Shown in pieces: positions 11,118 to 20,595 of a DNA stretch of 64,000 bases (positions are counted from its first letter, which is position 1; each line of letters starts with the position of its first letter). The notes below the pieces were generated by a model, which saw only the letters and a list, made by a program, of their open reading frames with translations, ran no database searches and had not been told where the DNA came from. This DNA is from Glycomyces xiaoerkulensis. Lineage in GTDB: Bacteria; Actinomycetota; Actinomycetes; Mycobacteriales; Micromonosporaceae. The stretch lies in assembly GCF_002798405.1 (NCBI RefSeq), contig NZ_PGGV01000029.1:124001-188000 (forward strand), written 5' to 3'. The position numbers were made by a program, and so were the translations under genes.

Positions 11118-12271
11118 GCCTCCTGATCGACAACATCGGCGAACTGTTCACCGCCGGCGACGACCACCGCATCCTGCACGACGCCGCCCTGGTGACCTCC
11201 GGCGACACCATCGGCTGGGTCGGGCCCCGGACCGCCGCCCCCGCCGCCGACCGACGACTCGACGCCGAAGGCGGCGCCGTCCTCCCCGGATTGGTCGACA
11301 GCCACGCCCACCTCGTCTTCGCCGGCGACCGCGCCGAAGAATTCGCCTCCCGCATGGCCGGCCGCCCCTACACCGGCGGCGGCATCCGCACCACCGTCGC
11401 CGCCACCCGGGCCGCCGACGAAGAGACCCTCCACCGCACCGCCGCCCGCCTCGCCGCCGAAATGCGCCGCCAAGGCACCACCACCGTCGAAATCAAATCC
11501 GGCTACGGCCTCGCCATCGCCGACGAGATCCGCCAACTCCGCGTCGCCGCCGCCTTCACCGACGAGACCACCTTCCTCGGCGCCCACACCGTCCCCCTCG
11601 GCTGGGACGCCGACGACTACGTCCGCCTCGTCACCGGCCCCATGCTCGCCGAAGCCGCCCCCCACAGCAAATGGATCGACGTGTTCTGCGAACGCGGCGC
11701 CTTCGACGGCGACCAGGCCCGCGCCGTCCTCACCGCCGGCCGGCAGGCCGGACTCGGCCTCCGCATCCACGCCGGCCAACTCACCCGAGGACCCGGCGTC
11801 CGCCTGGCAGTCGAACTCGGCGCGGCCTCGGCCGACCACTGCACCCACCTGAGCGAAGCCGACATCGACGCCCTCGCCGACGGCGGCACCGTCGCCACCC
11901 TCCTGCCCGGCGCCGACTTCTCGACCGACTCCGCCTACCCGGACGCGCGGAAACTCATCGACGCCGGAGCCACCGTCGCCCTCGCCACCGACTGCAACCC
12001 CGGCTCCTCCTACACCAGCAGCATGCCCTTCTGCATCGCCCTGGCCGTGCGCGAAACGGGCATGACCCCCACCGAGGCCGTCACCGCCGCCACCGCCGGC
12101 GGCGCCAAAGCCCTGCGCCGCGACGACATCGGCCGCATCGAAACCGGCGCCCGCGCCGACCTGGTCGTACTCGACGCCCCCACCCACCTCCACCTGGCCT
12201 ACCGGCCGGGCGTGCCCCTCGTCAGCACCGTCGTACAGGCCGGCACCGTCCTCACCCGGGAGCGACCATGA
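11114..12271 (+). CDS. hutI: imidazolonepropionase
   Basis: HutI hydrolyses imidazolonepropionate to N-formimidoylglutamate. The 385-residue protein has the amidohydrolase metal motif in [21 protein letters not shown], the substrate-contact [16 protein letters not shown] region, the VEIKSGYGL strand and a late [17 protein letters not shown] segment with the catalytic aspartate. It overlaps hutF by 4 bp at its start and hutH by 4 bp at its end. Length is normal for the family. An [10 protein letters not shown] motif just after the HxH is diagnostic of HutI as opposed to cytosine or guanine deaminases. Confidence 0.95.
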   Translation: MSLLIDNIGELFTAGDDHRILHDAALVTSGDTIGWVGPRTAAPAADRRLDAEGGAVLPGLVDSHAHLVFAGDRAEEFASRMAGRPYTGGGIRTTVAATRAADEETLHRTAARLAAEMRRQGTTTVEIKSGYGLAIADEIRQLRVAAAFTDETTFLGAHTVPLGWDADDYVRLVTGPMLAEAAPHSKWIDVFCERGAFDGDQARAVLTAGRQAGLGLRIHAGQLTRGPGVRLAVELGAASADHCTHLSEADIDALADGGTVATLLPGADFSTDSAYPDARKLIDAGATVALATDCNPGSSYTSSMPFCIALAVRETGMTPTEAVTAATAGGAKALRRDDIGRIETGARADLVVLDAPTHLHLAYRPGVPLVSTVVQAGTVLTRERP

Positions 12272-13806
12272 ACACCGTCCACATCAAGCCCAGCGGCCTC
12301 GACGCCGCCGACGTCGTCGCGGTCGCCCGAGCGGGAGCCGAGGTCGCCATCGACGACGACGCCGTCGAAGCGATGCGCCGCAGCCGCACCATCGTCGACC
12401 GGATCGACCGCGACCAGCGGCCCGTCTACGGCGTCTCCACCGGATTCGGCGCCCTCGCCGGCACCTTCATCGCCCCCGAACGCCGCGCCGAACTCCAGCA
12501 CGCCCTCATCCGCTCCCACGCCGCCGGCGTCGGCGAACCGATGCCCGCAGAAGTCGTACGCGCGATGATGCTGCTGCGCCTGCGCTCGCTCGCGATGGGC
12601 CACTCGGGCGTGCGACCCGAGGTCGCCGCCGCGCTGGCGGCCCTGCTGAACGCCCGGATCACCCCGTGGGTGCCGAGATTCGGCTCGCTCGGCGCCTCGG
12701 GCGACCTCGCCCCGCTCGCGCACTGCGCCATGGTGCTCCTGGGCGAAGGCTGGATCGTCGCGCCCGACGGCAACCGCGCCGAAGCCGCACCGGCACTGGA
12801 AGCGGCCGGGATCGCACCGATCGAACTGTCCTCCAAGGAGGGCCTGTCGCTCATCAACGGCACCGACGGCATGCTCGGCATGCTCGTGCTCGCGCTGGCC
12901 GACGCCGGGCACCTGCTCACGATGGCCGACGTGTGCGCCGCGCTGACGATCGAGGCCATGCTCGGCTCCGACCGGCCCTTCCAGGCCGAGCTCCACCGGA
13001 TCCGCCCCCACCCGGGCCAGGCGGCGAGCGCGGCCAACATCCACCGGCTGCTGCAGGACTCCGAGGTCATGGACTCCCATCGGGGCGACATGCTGCACGC
13101 GGTCCAGGACGCCTACTCGATGCGCTGCGCCCCGCAGGTGGCCGGCGCCGCTCGCGACGCCGCCGCGTTCGCCGAGGCCGTCGCCGAGCGCGAGATCCGG
13201 TCGGTCGTGGACAACCCGGTGGTGCTGCCGGACGGCCGGGTGGAGTCGACCGGCAACTTCCACGGCGCCCCGCTCGGCTACGCCGCCGACTTCCTCGCCA
13301 TCGCCGCCGCCGACGTCGGCTCGATCTGCGAGCGCCGCGTGGACCGCCTGCTCGACGTCACCCGCTCCCGGGGCCTGCCGGCGTTCCTCAGCCCGGATCC
13401 GGGGGTGAACTCGGGTCTCATGATCGCCCAGTACACCGCCGCCGGCATCGTCGCCGAGAACCGCCGCCTGGCCGCCCCGGCCTCGGTCGACTCGGTGCCG
13501 ACCTCGGGCATGCAGGAGGACCACGTCTCGATGGGCTGGGCGGCCGGATGCAAGCTCCGCGAGGTCCTCGACAACCTCGGCGACCTGCTGGCGGTGGAGC
13601 TGCTGTCGGCGGTGCAGGGCCTCCAGCTCCGGCAGCCGCTGATCCCGTCCCCGGCCGCCAGGGCCGCCATCGGCGCCGTCGGTCCCATCGCGGGCAAGCC
13701 CGGCCCGGACCAGTTCATGGCCCCGGTAATGGAGCAGGTGAAGGCCCTGGTGACCGGACCCGGCCTCAAGTCCGACATTGAGGGCGCGACCGGATCGCTC
13801 CGCTGA
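12268..13806 (+). CDS. hutH: histidine ammonia-lyase
   Basis: HutH removes ammonia from histidine to make urocanate. The 512-residue protein contains [14 protein letters not shown], in which Ala-Ser-Gly at residues 143-145 cyclises to the MIO electrophile. Other family blocks are [24 protein letters not shown] and [12 protein letters not shown]. It is last in the series although its product acts first in the pathway. No clear T-rich terminator follows; instead the repeat-rich region from 13834 begins 28 bp after the stop. Confidence 0.95.
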   Translation: MNTVHIKPSGLDAADVVAVARAGAEVAIDDDAVEAMRRSRTIVDRIDRDQRPVYGVSTGFGALAGTFIAPERRAELQHALIRSHAAGVGEPMPAEVVRAMMLLRLRSLAMGHSGVRPEVAAALAALLNARITPWVPRFGSLGASGDLAPLAHCAMVLLGEGWIVAPDGNRAEAAPALEAAGIAPIELSSKEGLSLINGTDGMLGMLVLALADAGHLLTMADVCAALTIEAMLGSDRPFQAELHRIRPHPGQAASAANIHRLLQDSEVMDSHRGDMLHAVQDAYSMRCAPQVAGAARDAAAFAEAVAEREIRSVVDNPVVLPDGRVESTGNFHGAPLGYAADFLAIAAADVGSICERRVDRLLDVTRSRGLPAFLSPDPGVNSGLMIAQYTAAGIVAENRRLAAPASVDSVPTSGMQEDHVSMGWAAGCKLREVLDNLGDLLAVELLSAVQGLQLRQPLIPSPAARAAIGAVGPIAGKPGPDQFMAPVMEQVKALVTGPGLKSDIEGATGSLR

Positions 13807-13833
13807 CACGGCTCACATGGCCCGGTCACCCTC

Positions 13834-14030
13834 TACGGGCTCGGGCTCCACCGGCTGAAGTCGTTCACGAGCCCCGACCTGAACCCGCCGAAGTCATCCA
13901 CGGACCCCGGCCCCCACCCATCGAGGTGGTCTACGGGCCTTGAGCCCCACCCGCCGAACCGGTCCACGAGCCCCGGCCCCCACCCGTCGAGGTGTTCTAC
14001 GGGCCTTGAGCCCCACCCCGGGGCCGGTTC
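13834..14030. repeat. six tandem degenerate 33-bp repeats
   Basis: Units begin at 13834 (32 bp), 13866, 13899, 13932, 13965 and 13998. A typical unit starts CACGAGCCCCGG or TACGGGCCTTGAG and ends CCGTCGAGGTGTTC or CCGCCGAACCGGTC; two variants alternate. There are no spacers between units. On the minus strand they would encode an 11-residue repeat of the type GWGxxxVDxxx. Related units recur in reverse at 14444-14542 and near 32445, so this is a dispersed family. Confidence 0.85.
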
Positions 14031-14041
14031 ACGCACCGGCA

Positions 14042-14120
14042 CCACACGGGGGTTCAACGGTCCGGGCCACCCAAAAAGGCTGCGTACGAGCGGCTTCGCC
14101 GCCTCGGAAGCATTACGCAC
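14042..14120. repeat. left arm of a large inverted repeat
   Basis: Reads CCACACGGGGGTTCAACGG onward to CATTACGCAC and is nearly identical to the reverse complement of 14354-14433. The only differences are a short patch around 14073-14080 and one indel near 14104. The arm contains an internal hairpin with stem ends TGCGTA/TACGCA and an inner GCGGCGAAGCCGC. Confidence 0.85.
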
Positions 14121-14353
14121 GAATTAGCCCGGTAGTGGTCGATGACGGCCCGAACCTGGTCCCGCATCTGGCAGCCGAGTCGGCCCCGGCCGGAGGCCAC
14201 GACGATGCACAAGGCGGGGCTCGGGCGTCGGTCGCCCGACCGGCCAAGCCGGACCCACAGTGCCGGTCGCAGGGCACGCCGCGCCGGACCGGACTCGGGT
14301 CCCCAGTGCCGGTAAGCGTGAACGGGCTTCATCGACCCATATGGCACGAGACC

Positions 14354-14433
14354 GTGCGTAATGCTTCCGAAAGCGGCGAAGCCGCTCGTACGCAACTCTA
14401 TTGGGTGGCCCGGACCGTTGAACCCCCGTGTGG
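14354..14433. repeat. right arm of a large inverted repeat
   Basis: Reverse complement of the left arm over about 80 bp. The 233 bp between the arms has no recognisable gene. Short direct flanking duplications that would prove transposition are not evident, because the flanks themselves are repeats. Confidence 0.85.
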
Positions 14434-14570
14434 CCCGGACCGAATACCGGTTCGGCGCGTGAGGCCCAGGCCCGTAGACCACTCCGGCGGGTTCATCCCG
14501 GGGCTCGTGGACGACTTCGGCGGGTGAGTCCCGAGGTCCGTGAGCCGCTCCGGTCGGCGAGTCTTGGGGT

Positions 14571-15272
14571 TTAGAGCCCCGAGAGCTTCTGGCCGGCGCG
14601 GATGACGGCCATGCCCAGGCGGTCGCCGGGGCGGCGGCCGAGGCGCTCGATGGGGCCGGAGACCGAGATCGCGGCCACGACCCGGCCGGTCTTGTCGCGC
14701 ACCGGCGCGGACACGCTGACCACGCCCGCCTCGCGTTCGGCCACCGACTGCGCGAAGCCGCGGCGGCGCACCTCGGCGAGGGTCTTGGACGAGAAGCGGC
14801 ACTTGGGCAGCAGCGGCAGGATGCCTTCGGGCGGCTCCCAGGCGAGCAGCACCTGGGCGCCCGATCCGGCCGTCATCGGCAGGGCGGCGCCGACCGGCAC
14901 GGTGTCGCGCAGGCCCGAGGCGCGTTCGGCGGCGGAGACGCAGATCCGCTCGTCGGCGCGGCGCCGGTAGAGCTGGGTCGACTCCCCGGTCTGGTCGCGC
15001 AGCAGGTTCAGCACCGGCTCGGCGGCGCTGAGGAGGACGTCGGCGGTCGAGCCGGCCAGTTCGCCGAGCTTGGGGCCGGGGCGCCAGCGGCCCTCGTGGT
15101 CGCGCTGGAGCATCTCGTGGGCTTCGAGGGCTTGGGCGAGGCGGTGGGCGGTGGCCCGGGGCAGGCCGGTCTCGTGCACGAGCTCAGCCAGGCTGGCCCC
15201 GTTGGTGCACGCCGTGAGGATGAGCACCGCCTTGTCGAGGACGCCAACTCCGCTGATAGTATTCGTTCTCAC
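14571..15272 (-). CDS. IclR-family regulator, NdgR/LtbR-like
   Basis: The protein of about 233 residues has an N-terminal IclR winged helix (GVGVLDKAVLILTACTNGA then TGLPRATAHRLAQALEAHEM) and the IclR effector domain (about residues 70-230). Actinomycete NdgR/LtbR proteins sit divergent from leuCD and control branched-chain amino-acid and other amino-acid genes; position and the start of the HTH domain fit that group closely. I chose the GTG at 15272, which has GGGAGG upstream at a longish spacing of 13; an ATG at 15293 lacks a ribosome site. The leuC gene starts 52 bp away, so both promoters overlap. Confidence 0.9.
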   Translation of the reverse strand: MRTNTISGVGVLDKAVLILTACTNGASLAELVHETGLPRATAHRLAQALEAHEMLQRDHEGRWRPGPKLGELAGSTADVLLSAAEPVLNLLRDQTGESTQLYRRRADERICVSAAERASGLRDTVPVGAALPMTAGSGAQVLLAWEPPEGILPLLPKCRFSSKTLAEVRRRGFAQSVAEREAGVVSVSAPVRDKTGRVVAAISVSGPIERLGRRPGDRLGMAVIRAGQKLSGL

Positions 15273-15324
15273 GAGCTGAACATTACCTCCCATTATTCGA
15301 GAAGTCCAGAGACTGGGAATAACA

Positions 15325-16752
15325 ATGTCACGTACACCACACGCGGTCGAGGGGGCGCACCCGCGGACCTTGGCCGAGAAGGTCTGGGACGCCCATGTAG
15401 TACGCACCGGCGGCGAACAGCCCGACCTGCTCTACATCGATCTGCACCTGCTGCACGAGGTCACCAGCCCGCAGGCGTTCGACGGCCTGCGCCAGGCCGG
15501 GCGCAAGGTCCGACGCACCGACCTGACGATCGCCACCGAGGACCACAACACGCCCACCGACAACCTGTTCACGATCGCGGACCCGACCAGCCTCAAGCAG
15601 ATCGAGACGCTGCGCGGCAACTGCGAGGAGTTCGGCGTGCGCATCCACTCCCTGGGCGACGCCGAGCAGGGCGTGGTCCACGTGGTCGGACCGCAACTGG
15701 GGCTCACGCAGCCGGGCATGACCGTCGTCTGCGGCGACTCCCACACCTCCACGCACGGCGCCTTCGGCTCGATCGCCTTCGGGATCGGCACCAGCGAGGT
15801 CGAGCACGTCCTGGCCACGCAGACGCTCCAGCAGGACCGGCCCAAGACGATGGCCGTGACCGTCAACGGCTCCCTGCCCGCGGGCGTCTCGGCCAAGGAT
15901 CTGATCCTCAAGATCATCTCCATCACCGGCACCGGCGGCGGCAAGGGCCACATCGTCGAGTACCGCGGCCGGGCGATCGAGGAGCTCTCCATGGAGGGCC
16001 GCATGACCGTCTGCAACATGTCGATCGAATGGGGCGCCAAGGCCGGCATGATCGCCCCCGACGAGAAGACCGCCGCGTACGTCAAGGGCCGCGACCACGC
16101 GCCGCAGGGCGAGGACTGGGACGCCGCGGTCGAGTACTGGAACGGCCTGCGCACCGACGAAGGCGCCGAGTTCGACCGCGAGATCGTCATCGACGCGGCC
16201 GAGCTGAGCCCGTTCGTGACCTGGGGCACCAACCCCGGCCAGGGCGTGGAGCTGTCCGGCGCGGTCCCGGACCCGGAGCGGTTCGAGGACCCGGCCGAGC
16301 GCACCGCCGCCGAGAGCGCCCTGGAGTACATGGACCTCGAACCCGGCACGCCGATGCGCGAGGTCGGCGTCGACGTCGTCTTCCTCGGCTCGTGCACCAA
16401 CGGCCGCATCGAGGACCTCCGGACGGCTGCCGAGGTCATCAAGGGTCGCAAGGTGGCCGACGGCATCGACATGATGGTCGTGCCCGGTTCGGCCAAGGTC
16501 CGCGAGCAGGCCATGGCCGAGGGACTCGACAAGGTCTTCGTCGACGCCGGCGCCGACTGGCGCTTCGCCGGCTGCTCGATGTGCCTGGGCATGAACCCCG
16601 ACCAGCTCACGCCCGGCCAGCGGGCCGCCTCGACCTCGAACCGCAACTTCGAGGGCCGCCAGGGCAAGGGCGGGCGCACCCACCTGGTGAGCCCGGCCGT
16701 CGCCGCCGCCACCGCCGTCACCGGCCGCCTGGCGGGCCCGGCCGACCTGTAG
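15325..16752 (+). CDS. leuC: 3-isopropylmalate dehydratase large subunit
   Basis: LeuC is the catalytic [4Fe-4S] subunit that with LeuD isomerises 2- to 3-isopropylmalate in leucine synthesis. At 475 residues it is full length. Cluster cysteines are in [14 protein letters not shown] and [13 protein letters not shown]. Other aconitase-family blocks are [12 protein letters not shown] and [14 protein letters not shown]. The start [21 protein letters not shown] matches actinomycete homologues. leuD follows after 13 bp. Confidence 0.96.
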   Translation: MSRTPHAVEGAHPRTLAEKVWDAHVVRTGGEQPDLLYIDLHLLHEVTSPQAFDGLRQAGRKVRRTDLTIATEDHNTPTDNLFTIADPTSLKQIETLRGNCEEFGVRIHSLGDAEQGVVHVVGPQLGLTQPGMTVVCGDSHTSTHGAFGSIAFGIGTSEVEHVLATQTLQQDRPKTMAVTVNGSLPAGVSAKDLILKIISITGTGGGKGHIVEYRGRAIEELSMEGRMTVCNMSIEWGAKAGMIAPDEKTAAYVKGRDHAPQGEDWDAAVEYWNGLRTDEGAEFDREIVIDAAELSPFVTWGTNPGQGVELSGAVPDPERFEDPAERTAAESALEYMDLEPGTPMREVGVDVVFLGSCTNGRIEDLRTAAEVIKGRKVADGIDMMVVPGSAKVREQAMAEGLDKVFVDAGADWRFAGCSMCLGMNPDQLTPGQRAASTSNRNFEGRQGKGGRTHLVSPAVAAATAVTGRLAGPADL

Positions 16753-16765
16753 GAGAGGAAGCGAG

Positions 16766-17365
16766 ATGGAGCAAGTCACGACGCACACCGGGACCGCGGC
16801 CCCGCTGCGCCGATCCAACGTCGACACGGACCAGATCGTCCCGGCCGTCTACCTCAAGCGGGTGACCAAGACCGGTTTCGAGGACACCCTGTTCGCCGAA
16901 TGGCGCGACGACCCGGACTTCGTCCTCAACCAGGACGCCTACCGGGGCGCCTCGATCCTGATCGCCGGGACCGAGTTCGGCACCGGCTCCTCCCGCGAGC
17001 ACGCGGTGTGGGCGCTGAAGGACTTCGGCTTCAAAGCGGTCATCGCCCCCCGATACGGCGATATCTTCCGCGGCAACTCCCTCAAGAACGGTCTGTTGAC
17101 TGTGGAATTGCCGTACGAGGCCGTGGAGTGGCTGTGGGACGCCGTCGAGGCCGATCCTGGCCTGTCGGTGACCGTCGACCTGGCCGGAAAGGAAGTCCGT
17201 GCGGGCGACCGGAGCTGGGCTTTCGAGTTCGACGACTTCGCCCGCTGGCGCCTGATGGAGGGCCTCGACGACGTGGCGCTGACGCTGCGGGACGAGGACC
17301 GGATCGCGGCCTTCGAATCGGAGCGGGAGGCTTGGCGGCCTAAGACTCTCCCGATACCCGCCTAG
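16766..17365 (+). CDS. leuD: 3-isopropylmalate dehydratase small subunit
   Basis: LeuD is the swivelling small subunit of isopropylmalate isomerase. The 199-residue sequence shows [19 protein letters not shown] near the N terminus and [18 protein letters not shown], the substrate-recognition loop of the aconitase swivel domain. A GAGAGGAAG ribosome site precedes the ATG. It is followed by a strong inverted repeat at 17398-17430 that should end the leuCD transcript. Confidence 0.96.
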   Translation: MEQVTTHTGTAAPLRRSNVDTDQIVPAVYLKRVTKTGFEDTLFAEWRDDPDFVLNQDAYRGASILIAGTEFGTGSSREHAVWALKDFGFKAVIAPRYGDIFRGNSLKNGLLTVELPYEAVEWLWDAVEADPGLSVTVDLAGKEVRAGDRSWAFEFDDFARWRLMEGLDDVALTLRDEDRIAAFESEREAWRPKTLPIPA

Positions 17366-17397
17366 CGCGCGACACGCCGATAATCGAATACTTCCGC

Positions 17398-17430
17398 TCT
17401 GGGGCCGGTGGCGACGCCACCGGCCCCAGA
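17398..17430 (+). terminator. leuCD transcription terminator
   Basis: A 16-bp perfect inverted repeat (TCTGGGGCCGGTGGCG and its complement around a single A), so in RNA a long GC stem with a tight loop. It is followed at 17434 by TTT within CGTGTTTCGG. It lies 33 bp after the leuD stop. Confidence 0.8.
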
Positions 17431-17602
17431 CGTGTTTCGGCCCGTCCCAAGGGGGTTCCGGGGCGGATTTCAGGCGTCCAATTGAAAAAGTCCTGCGACA
17501 CAAGGGTTTTTTCCTCGAAACAGTTGCGTCGGCTTTGGAAACGTCATACCGTGCGCTTAACGGCTGGTATAGCTAGACAACCTTATCGGGAGGGAAGGAC
17601 TC

Positions 17603-18160
17603 GTGAACAAGGCAGAGTTCGTCGATCGGATAGCCGCTCGCACTGGAGACCGCGCCGCAGCGAAGGAAGTCGTGGACGTGGCTATCGACGAGATACAGCG
17701 AGCAGTGGTGAAAGGGGAGAAGGTCTCCTTCGCCGGATTCGGTGTCTTCGAGAAGCGTCAACGCGCCGCGCGCATGGCACGCAACCCCCGCACTGGGGAG
17801 GCCGTGCGCGTTAAGAAGACCGTTATCCCCGCGTTCCGCCCTGGTACTGGCTTCAAAGAACTGGTGACCGGAAAGCGGAAGTTGCCGCGGCTGTCGACGG
17901 CGCGCAAGAGCGCCGCCAAGAAGGCCGCGGCGAAGAAGACCGCCAAGAAGGCGGCAAAGAAGACCTCGAGGGCGGCCTCCACGCGGAGCCGCTCGGTGGC
18001 CACCGCGCCGGCCAAGAAGACCGCTGCCAAGAGGGCCGGCACCAAGAAGGCGACCGCCAAGAAGGCCACGCGCAAGTCGGCGGGCAAGGCCACCGCCAAG
18101 AAGACGACGGCGCGCAAGGCGTCGGCCCGCAAGACCGCGGGTCGCCGCACGCGCCGCTGA
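17603..18160 (+). CDS. HU-family nucleoid protein with basic C-terminal tail
   Basis: Residues 1-90 are a complete HU domain: MNKAEFVDRIAARTGDRAAA at the start, VSFAGFGVFEKRQRAARMAR with the arm region, and RNPRTGEAVRVKKTVIPAFR ending the DNA-binding beta arm. Residues 91-185 are a lysine/alanine-rich tail with repeated AAKK and KKA motifs, like the tails of HupS and mycobacterial HupB. The tail binds DNA non-specifically and resembles histone H1. The GTG start has a strong GGGAGGGAAGG ribosome site. The opposite strand of the tail is open and forms the C-terminal extension of the neighbouring oxidase frame. Confidence 0.93.
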   Translation: MNKAEFVDRIAARTGDRAAAKEVVDVAIDEIQRAVVKGEKVSFAGFGVFEKRQRAARMARNPRTGEAVRVKKTVIPAFRPGTGFKELVTGKRKLPRLSTARKSAAKKAAAKKTAKKAAKKTSRAASTRSRSVATAPAKKTAAKRAGTKKATAKKATRKSAGKATAKKTTARKASARKTAGRRTRR

Positions 18161-19590
18161 AAGCCCGCGTCCCGGGCCCGATTCCGGGCCCGCCGGATGC
18201 GGGTCGCTTTGCACTCGCACGGGAGACCGAGGGCATTCAGGAGCCACCTGAATGCCCTCATCGATCTCCGTGGGAGTGCGCGCCCTTCCGGATCGTCGGG
18301 CACTACGCGTAATCGAGTGATTCCCCCGAGCGCGGATGAGCAGAAGTCGTTGCCGAACTTCTCCTCTGGATCGACGCGGTTCCGAAGTTCTTCGAAGTCA
18401 CCCATTCGGGGATATTGCGAGCGGACTTCGGCAATTGGGATCGTGAACAATTTCCCCCAATGGGGCCGCACGTCGAACGGAGCGAGCGCCTCCTCCAGCA
18501 CTCGTATCGCCGGCTCGACCGATTCATAGTCGCGCACCCACGTGAAGTGGAAGGCCACTGTGTCCCGACCGAAGGCCGGACTGAGCCACTGCTCGTCGGC
18601 GGCGATCGTGCGCACCTCCGAGATCTGCAGCACCGGGCCCAGGACCTCGGACACCCCCCGCAGCGCCGCGAGCGCCTCGCGGGCGTGCTCGCGCCCGACC
18701 AGGTACTCCGACTGCAGCTCGTCGCCGGCGCTGGGAGTGAACTCGAACCGGAAGTGCGGCAGCCGCTCGTGCCAGGGGCCGGTGCGGCCCCGCTGCTCGG
18801 TGCAGGCGGCCGGATCGGCCCCGGGGACGGGGTTGCGCGGGCCGTCGGCCAGGACCGCACCGTATCGCCGCGGCGGCGGGAACGGCCGGGTCTGGTCGGA
18901 CACGCGCTCCTTGGCCCAGAACTGGACCGCGGGGTCGGCCCCCCACGGGGTGAACATGCTGGTGCTGTAGGCGGATCCGGCCAACTCGTCGAAGTGCTCG
19001 ACCGCGTCGTCGAATCCGAGGCCGTCGTAGACGTACTGGCGCATCTCGAACGCCGGCTGCAGGTCGAGCGTCACCGCCGTCACCGGCCCCAGGGCTCCCA
19101 GATGCACCACCGACCCGTCGAAGTCCGACTCGCCCCGGCGGACCGTGCGCAGGCGGCCGTCGGGCCCGATGAACTCCAGCGCCGCCACCGCGGTCCCCAG
19201 GCCGCCGTTGGTCTCGCCCGAGCCGTGCGTGCCGGTCGCGAGCGACCCGGCCACGGAGATGTGGGGGAGCGAGGCGAGGTTGTGGAGGGCGAACCCGGCC
19301 TCGTGGACGGCCCGGCTGAGCGCCGCGTAGGTGATCCAGCCCGAGGCGCGCACGGTGCCCGCCTCGGCGTCGATCTCGACGACCGGTTCGATCCCGGTCA
19401 GCGACAGCAGGACCGCCGGGGTGTCGGCGATGCTGTTGAAGGAGTGGCCCGAGCCCAGCACCCGCAGCCGCGGCGCCGAGGCGACGATCTCCTGGGCGTG
19501 CTCGAGCGTGCCGGGTCGTTCGAACCGTTCGGGGGAGAAGGCGATGTTCCCGGCCCAGTTGGTCAGTGAGACTGGTGGGGTCGACGGCAC
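17758..19590 (-). CDS. alditol oxidase-like FAD enzyme with lost stop or frameshift near its C terminus
   Basis: Residues 1 to about 420 match the alditol oxidase/sugar-1,4-lactone oxidase family. They include TNWAGNI near the start, RVLGSGHSFNSIADTP with the histidine (H49) that should carry covalent FAD, LPHISVAGSLATGTHGSG, and RPHWGKLFTIP near the end. These soluble enzymes oxidise sugar alcohols with oxygen. The family normally ends a few residues after KFGNDF, at about 418 residues. Here the frame runs on for about 190 residues antisense to the HU gene. Removing one base from the C5 run at 18323-18327 (G5 in the mRNA) would give a stop at 18303. The real product may therefore be 18303-19590; the extension is probably meaningless sequence. 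Confidence 0.8.
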   Translation of the reverse strand: MPSTPPVSLTNWAGNIAFSPERFERPGTLEHAQEIVASAPRLRVLGSGHSFNSIADTPAVLLSLTGIEPVVEIDAEAGTVRASGWITYAALSRAVHEAGFALHNLASLPHISVAGSLATGTHGSGETNGGLGTAVAALEFIGPDGRLRTVRRGESDFDGSVVHLGALGPVTAVTLDLQPAFEMRQYVYDGLGFDDAVEHFDELAGSAYSTSMFTPWGADPAVQFWAKERVSDQTRPFPPPRRYGAVLADGPRNPVPGADPAACTEQRGRTGPWHERLPHFRFEFTPSAGDELQSEYLVGREHAREALAALRGVSEVLGPVLQISEVRTIAADEQWLSPAFGRDTVAFHFTWVRDYESVEPAIRVLEEALAPFDVRPHWGKLFTIPIAEVRSQYPRMGDFEELRNRVDPEEKFGNDFCSSALGGITRLRVVPDDPEGRALPRRSMRAFRWLLNALGLPCECKATRIRRARNRARDAGFQRRVRRPAVLRADALRAVVFLAVALPADLRVAFLAVAFLVPALLAAVFLAGAVATERLRVEAALEVFFAAFLAVFFAAAFLAALLRAVDSRGNFRFPVTSSLKPVPGRNAGITVFLTRTASPVRGLRAMRAAR

Positions 19591-19656
19591 GGTTACCTCC
19601 TGGTATGCGATTGCCCTACCACCTTACGGCTCCGCGGCGGCGCAACCGTACCGCGG

Positions 19657-20547
19657 TCAGAGGCGTTCGAGCCCGATCAGGCGCGGACCGGAGAACGCCA
19701 GGACCCAGCCCTCGCCCGAGCGGGTCGACACGTCGGCGACCGCCAGCTCGTCCTCGTCGGCCAGGATGGCCACGGAGTCGCTGATGACCTCCGGACCGGC
19801 GCAGACGATCGCGCAGCCGCCGTCCGCGGCCAGCTCGCGCAGCCGCGTACTGGAGCGCTCCGGGTTGCGGCCGTGGGCGTCGGTGTCGAACACCGAGTCG
19901 CCGTTCATCGGGCACCGCACCGCCCGCGACACCGGTTCCAGAGTCTGCACGCTGGCCCTGCCGGTGGCGCTCAGCGCCCGCTCGGGCTGGTAGAGCGCCG
20001 CCAGGCCCGCCAGGCGCACCGCCTGGTCGCGCCCGCGAGCACTCAGCGGCCGGGCCACCGCCGGGCCGTCGAAGGCGGGATCGACCTCGGCCGGGGACAC
20101 CAGCAGCACGGTGGAGGTGGCCATCGGAATGGCCGAGAACGCCTTGAGCGCCTGCTGGTCGCGCGGCCGGGCCAGCAGATCGCGCGCCCGCTCCAGCGGC
20201 AGCCAGCGCCGCTCGCCGATCTCCTCGTCGGCGGTGAAGTCCGCCTCCGGCTTCTCGGTGCGCATGGACCAGAAGTCCACGGTCTTGTGCACGTCGCCGT
20301 CGGGGTTGGGCAGCACGTAGGCGGCGCGGCACAGCCACAACTGCGGGATGACCGGCACTCCGGTCTCCTCCTCGACCTCGCGGCAGGCCGCGGTGAGCGG
20401 ATGCTCGCCGGGGTCGAGCTTGCCCTTGGGCAGCGACCAGTTGCCGACCTTGGGCCGCCACACGGCGACCACCTCGAGGCGTCCCTTCTCACCGCTGCGC
20501 CACAGCACGCCACCCGCCGCGGCCACCCGCTTCCGTGTCCCGCTCAC
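19657..20547 (-). CDS. Nudix hydrolase with C-terminal phosphatase-like domain (MutT1 type)
   Basis: The N-terminal half carries a full Nudix box, GKLDPGEHPLTAACREVEEETGV, matching G-x5-E-x7-REVxEExG. It is preceded by NWSLPKGKLDPGE and followed by a Nudix beta-sheet region. The C-terminal half (about residues 150-296) resembles the histidine-phosphatase-like domain of mycobacterial MutT1. However, I see no RHG motif where the catalytic histidine should be; the aligned region reads LLVSPAEVDPAFDG. This half may have lost catalysis. Nudix enzymes of this group sanitise 8-oxo-dGTP or related nucleotides. I chose the GTG at 20547; a GTG at 20571 adds eight residues. Confidence 0.82.
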   Translation of the reverse strand: MSGTRKRVAAAGGVLWRSGEKGRLEVVAVWRPKVGNWSLPKGKLDPGEHPLTAACREVEEETGVPVIPQLWLCRAAYVLPNPDGDVHKTVDFWSMRTEKPEADFTADEEIGERRWLPLERARDLLARPRDQQALKAFSAIPMATSTVLLVSPAEVDPAFDGPAVARPLSARGRDQAVRLAGLAALYQPERALSATGRASVQTLEPVSRAVRCPMNGDSVFDTDAHGRNPERSSTRLRELAADGGCAIVCAGPEVISDSVAILADEDELAVADVSTRSGEGWVLAFSGPRLIGLERL

Positions 20548-20595
20548 GCCTAATACGGTACTGGGACGCACCCACTTTCGGGTACCACCACGCGC

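Larger units (their letters stand above)
13807..14570. repeat. gene-free composite repeat locus between hutH and the IclR gene
   Basis: This 764-bp stretch holds no gene I can support. From left to right it contains a tandem array of 33-bp units (13834-14030), an inverted-repeat arm of about 79 bp (14042-14120), a 233-bp core, the matching arm in reverse (14354-14433), and three more 33-bp units in reverse orientation (14444-14542). The whole locus is roughly symmetrical around the core. The arm reads as a hairpin on the minus strand (TGCGTA pairing with TACGCA), followed in the left copy by CCTTTTT, which resembles a terminator. Short frames run outward from each arm, but I see no family match. 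Confidence 0.85.

Noticed and set aside
13834-14030. Regular 33-bp direct repeats that might be a CRISPR array
   Set aside because: Units are contiguous with no spacers, and they are degenerate. No cas genes lie nearby.
13833-14120. 95-codon minus-strand frame with GWGxxxVDxxx repeats as a gene
   Set aside because: It consists only of the inverted-repeat arm and the 33-bp units, lacks a convincing ribosome site, and has no recognised family. I report it as a repeat, not a CDS.
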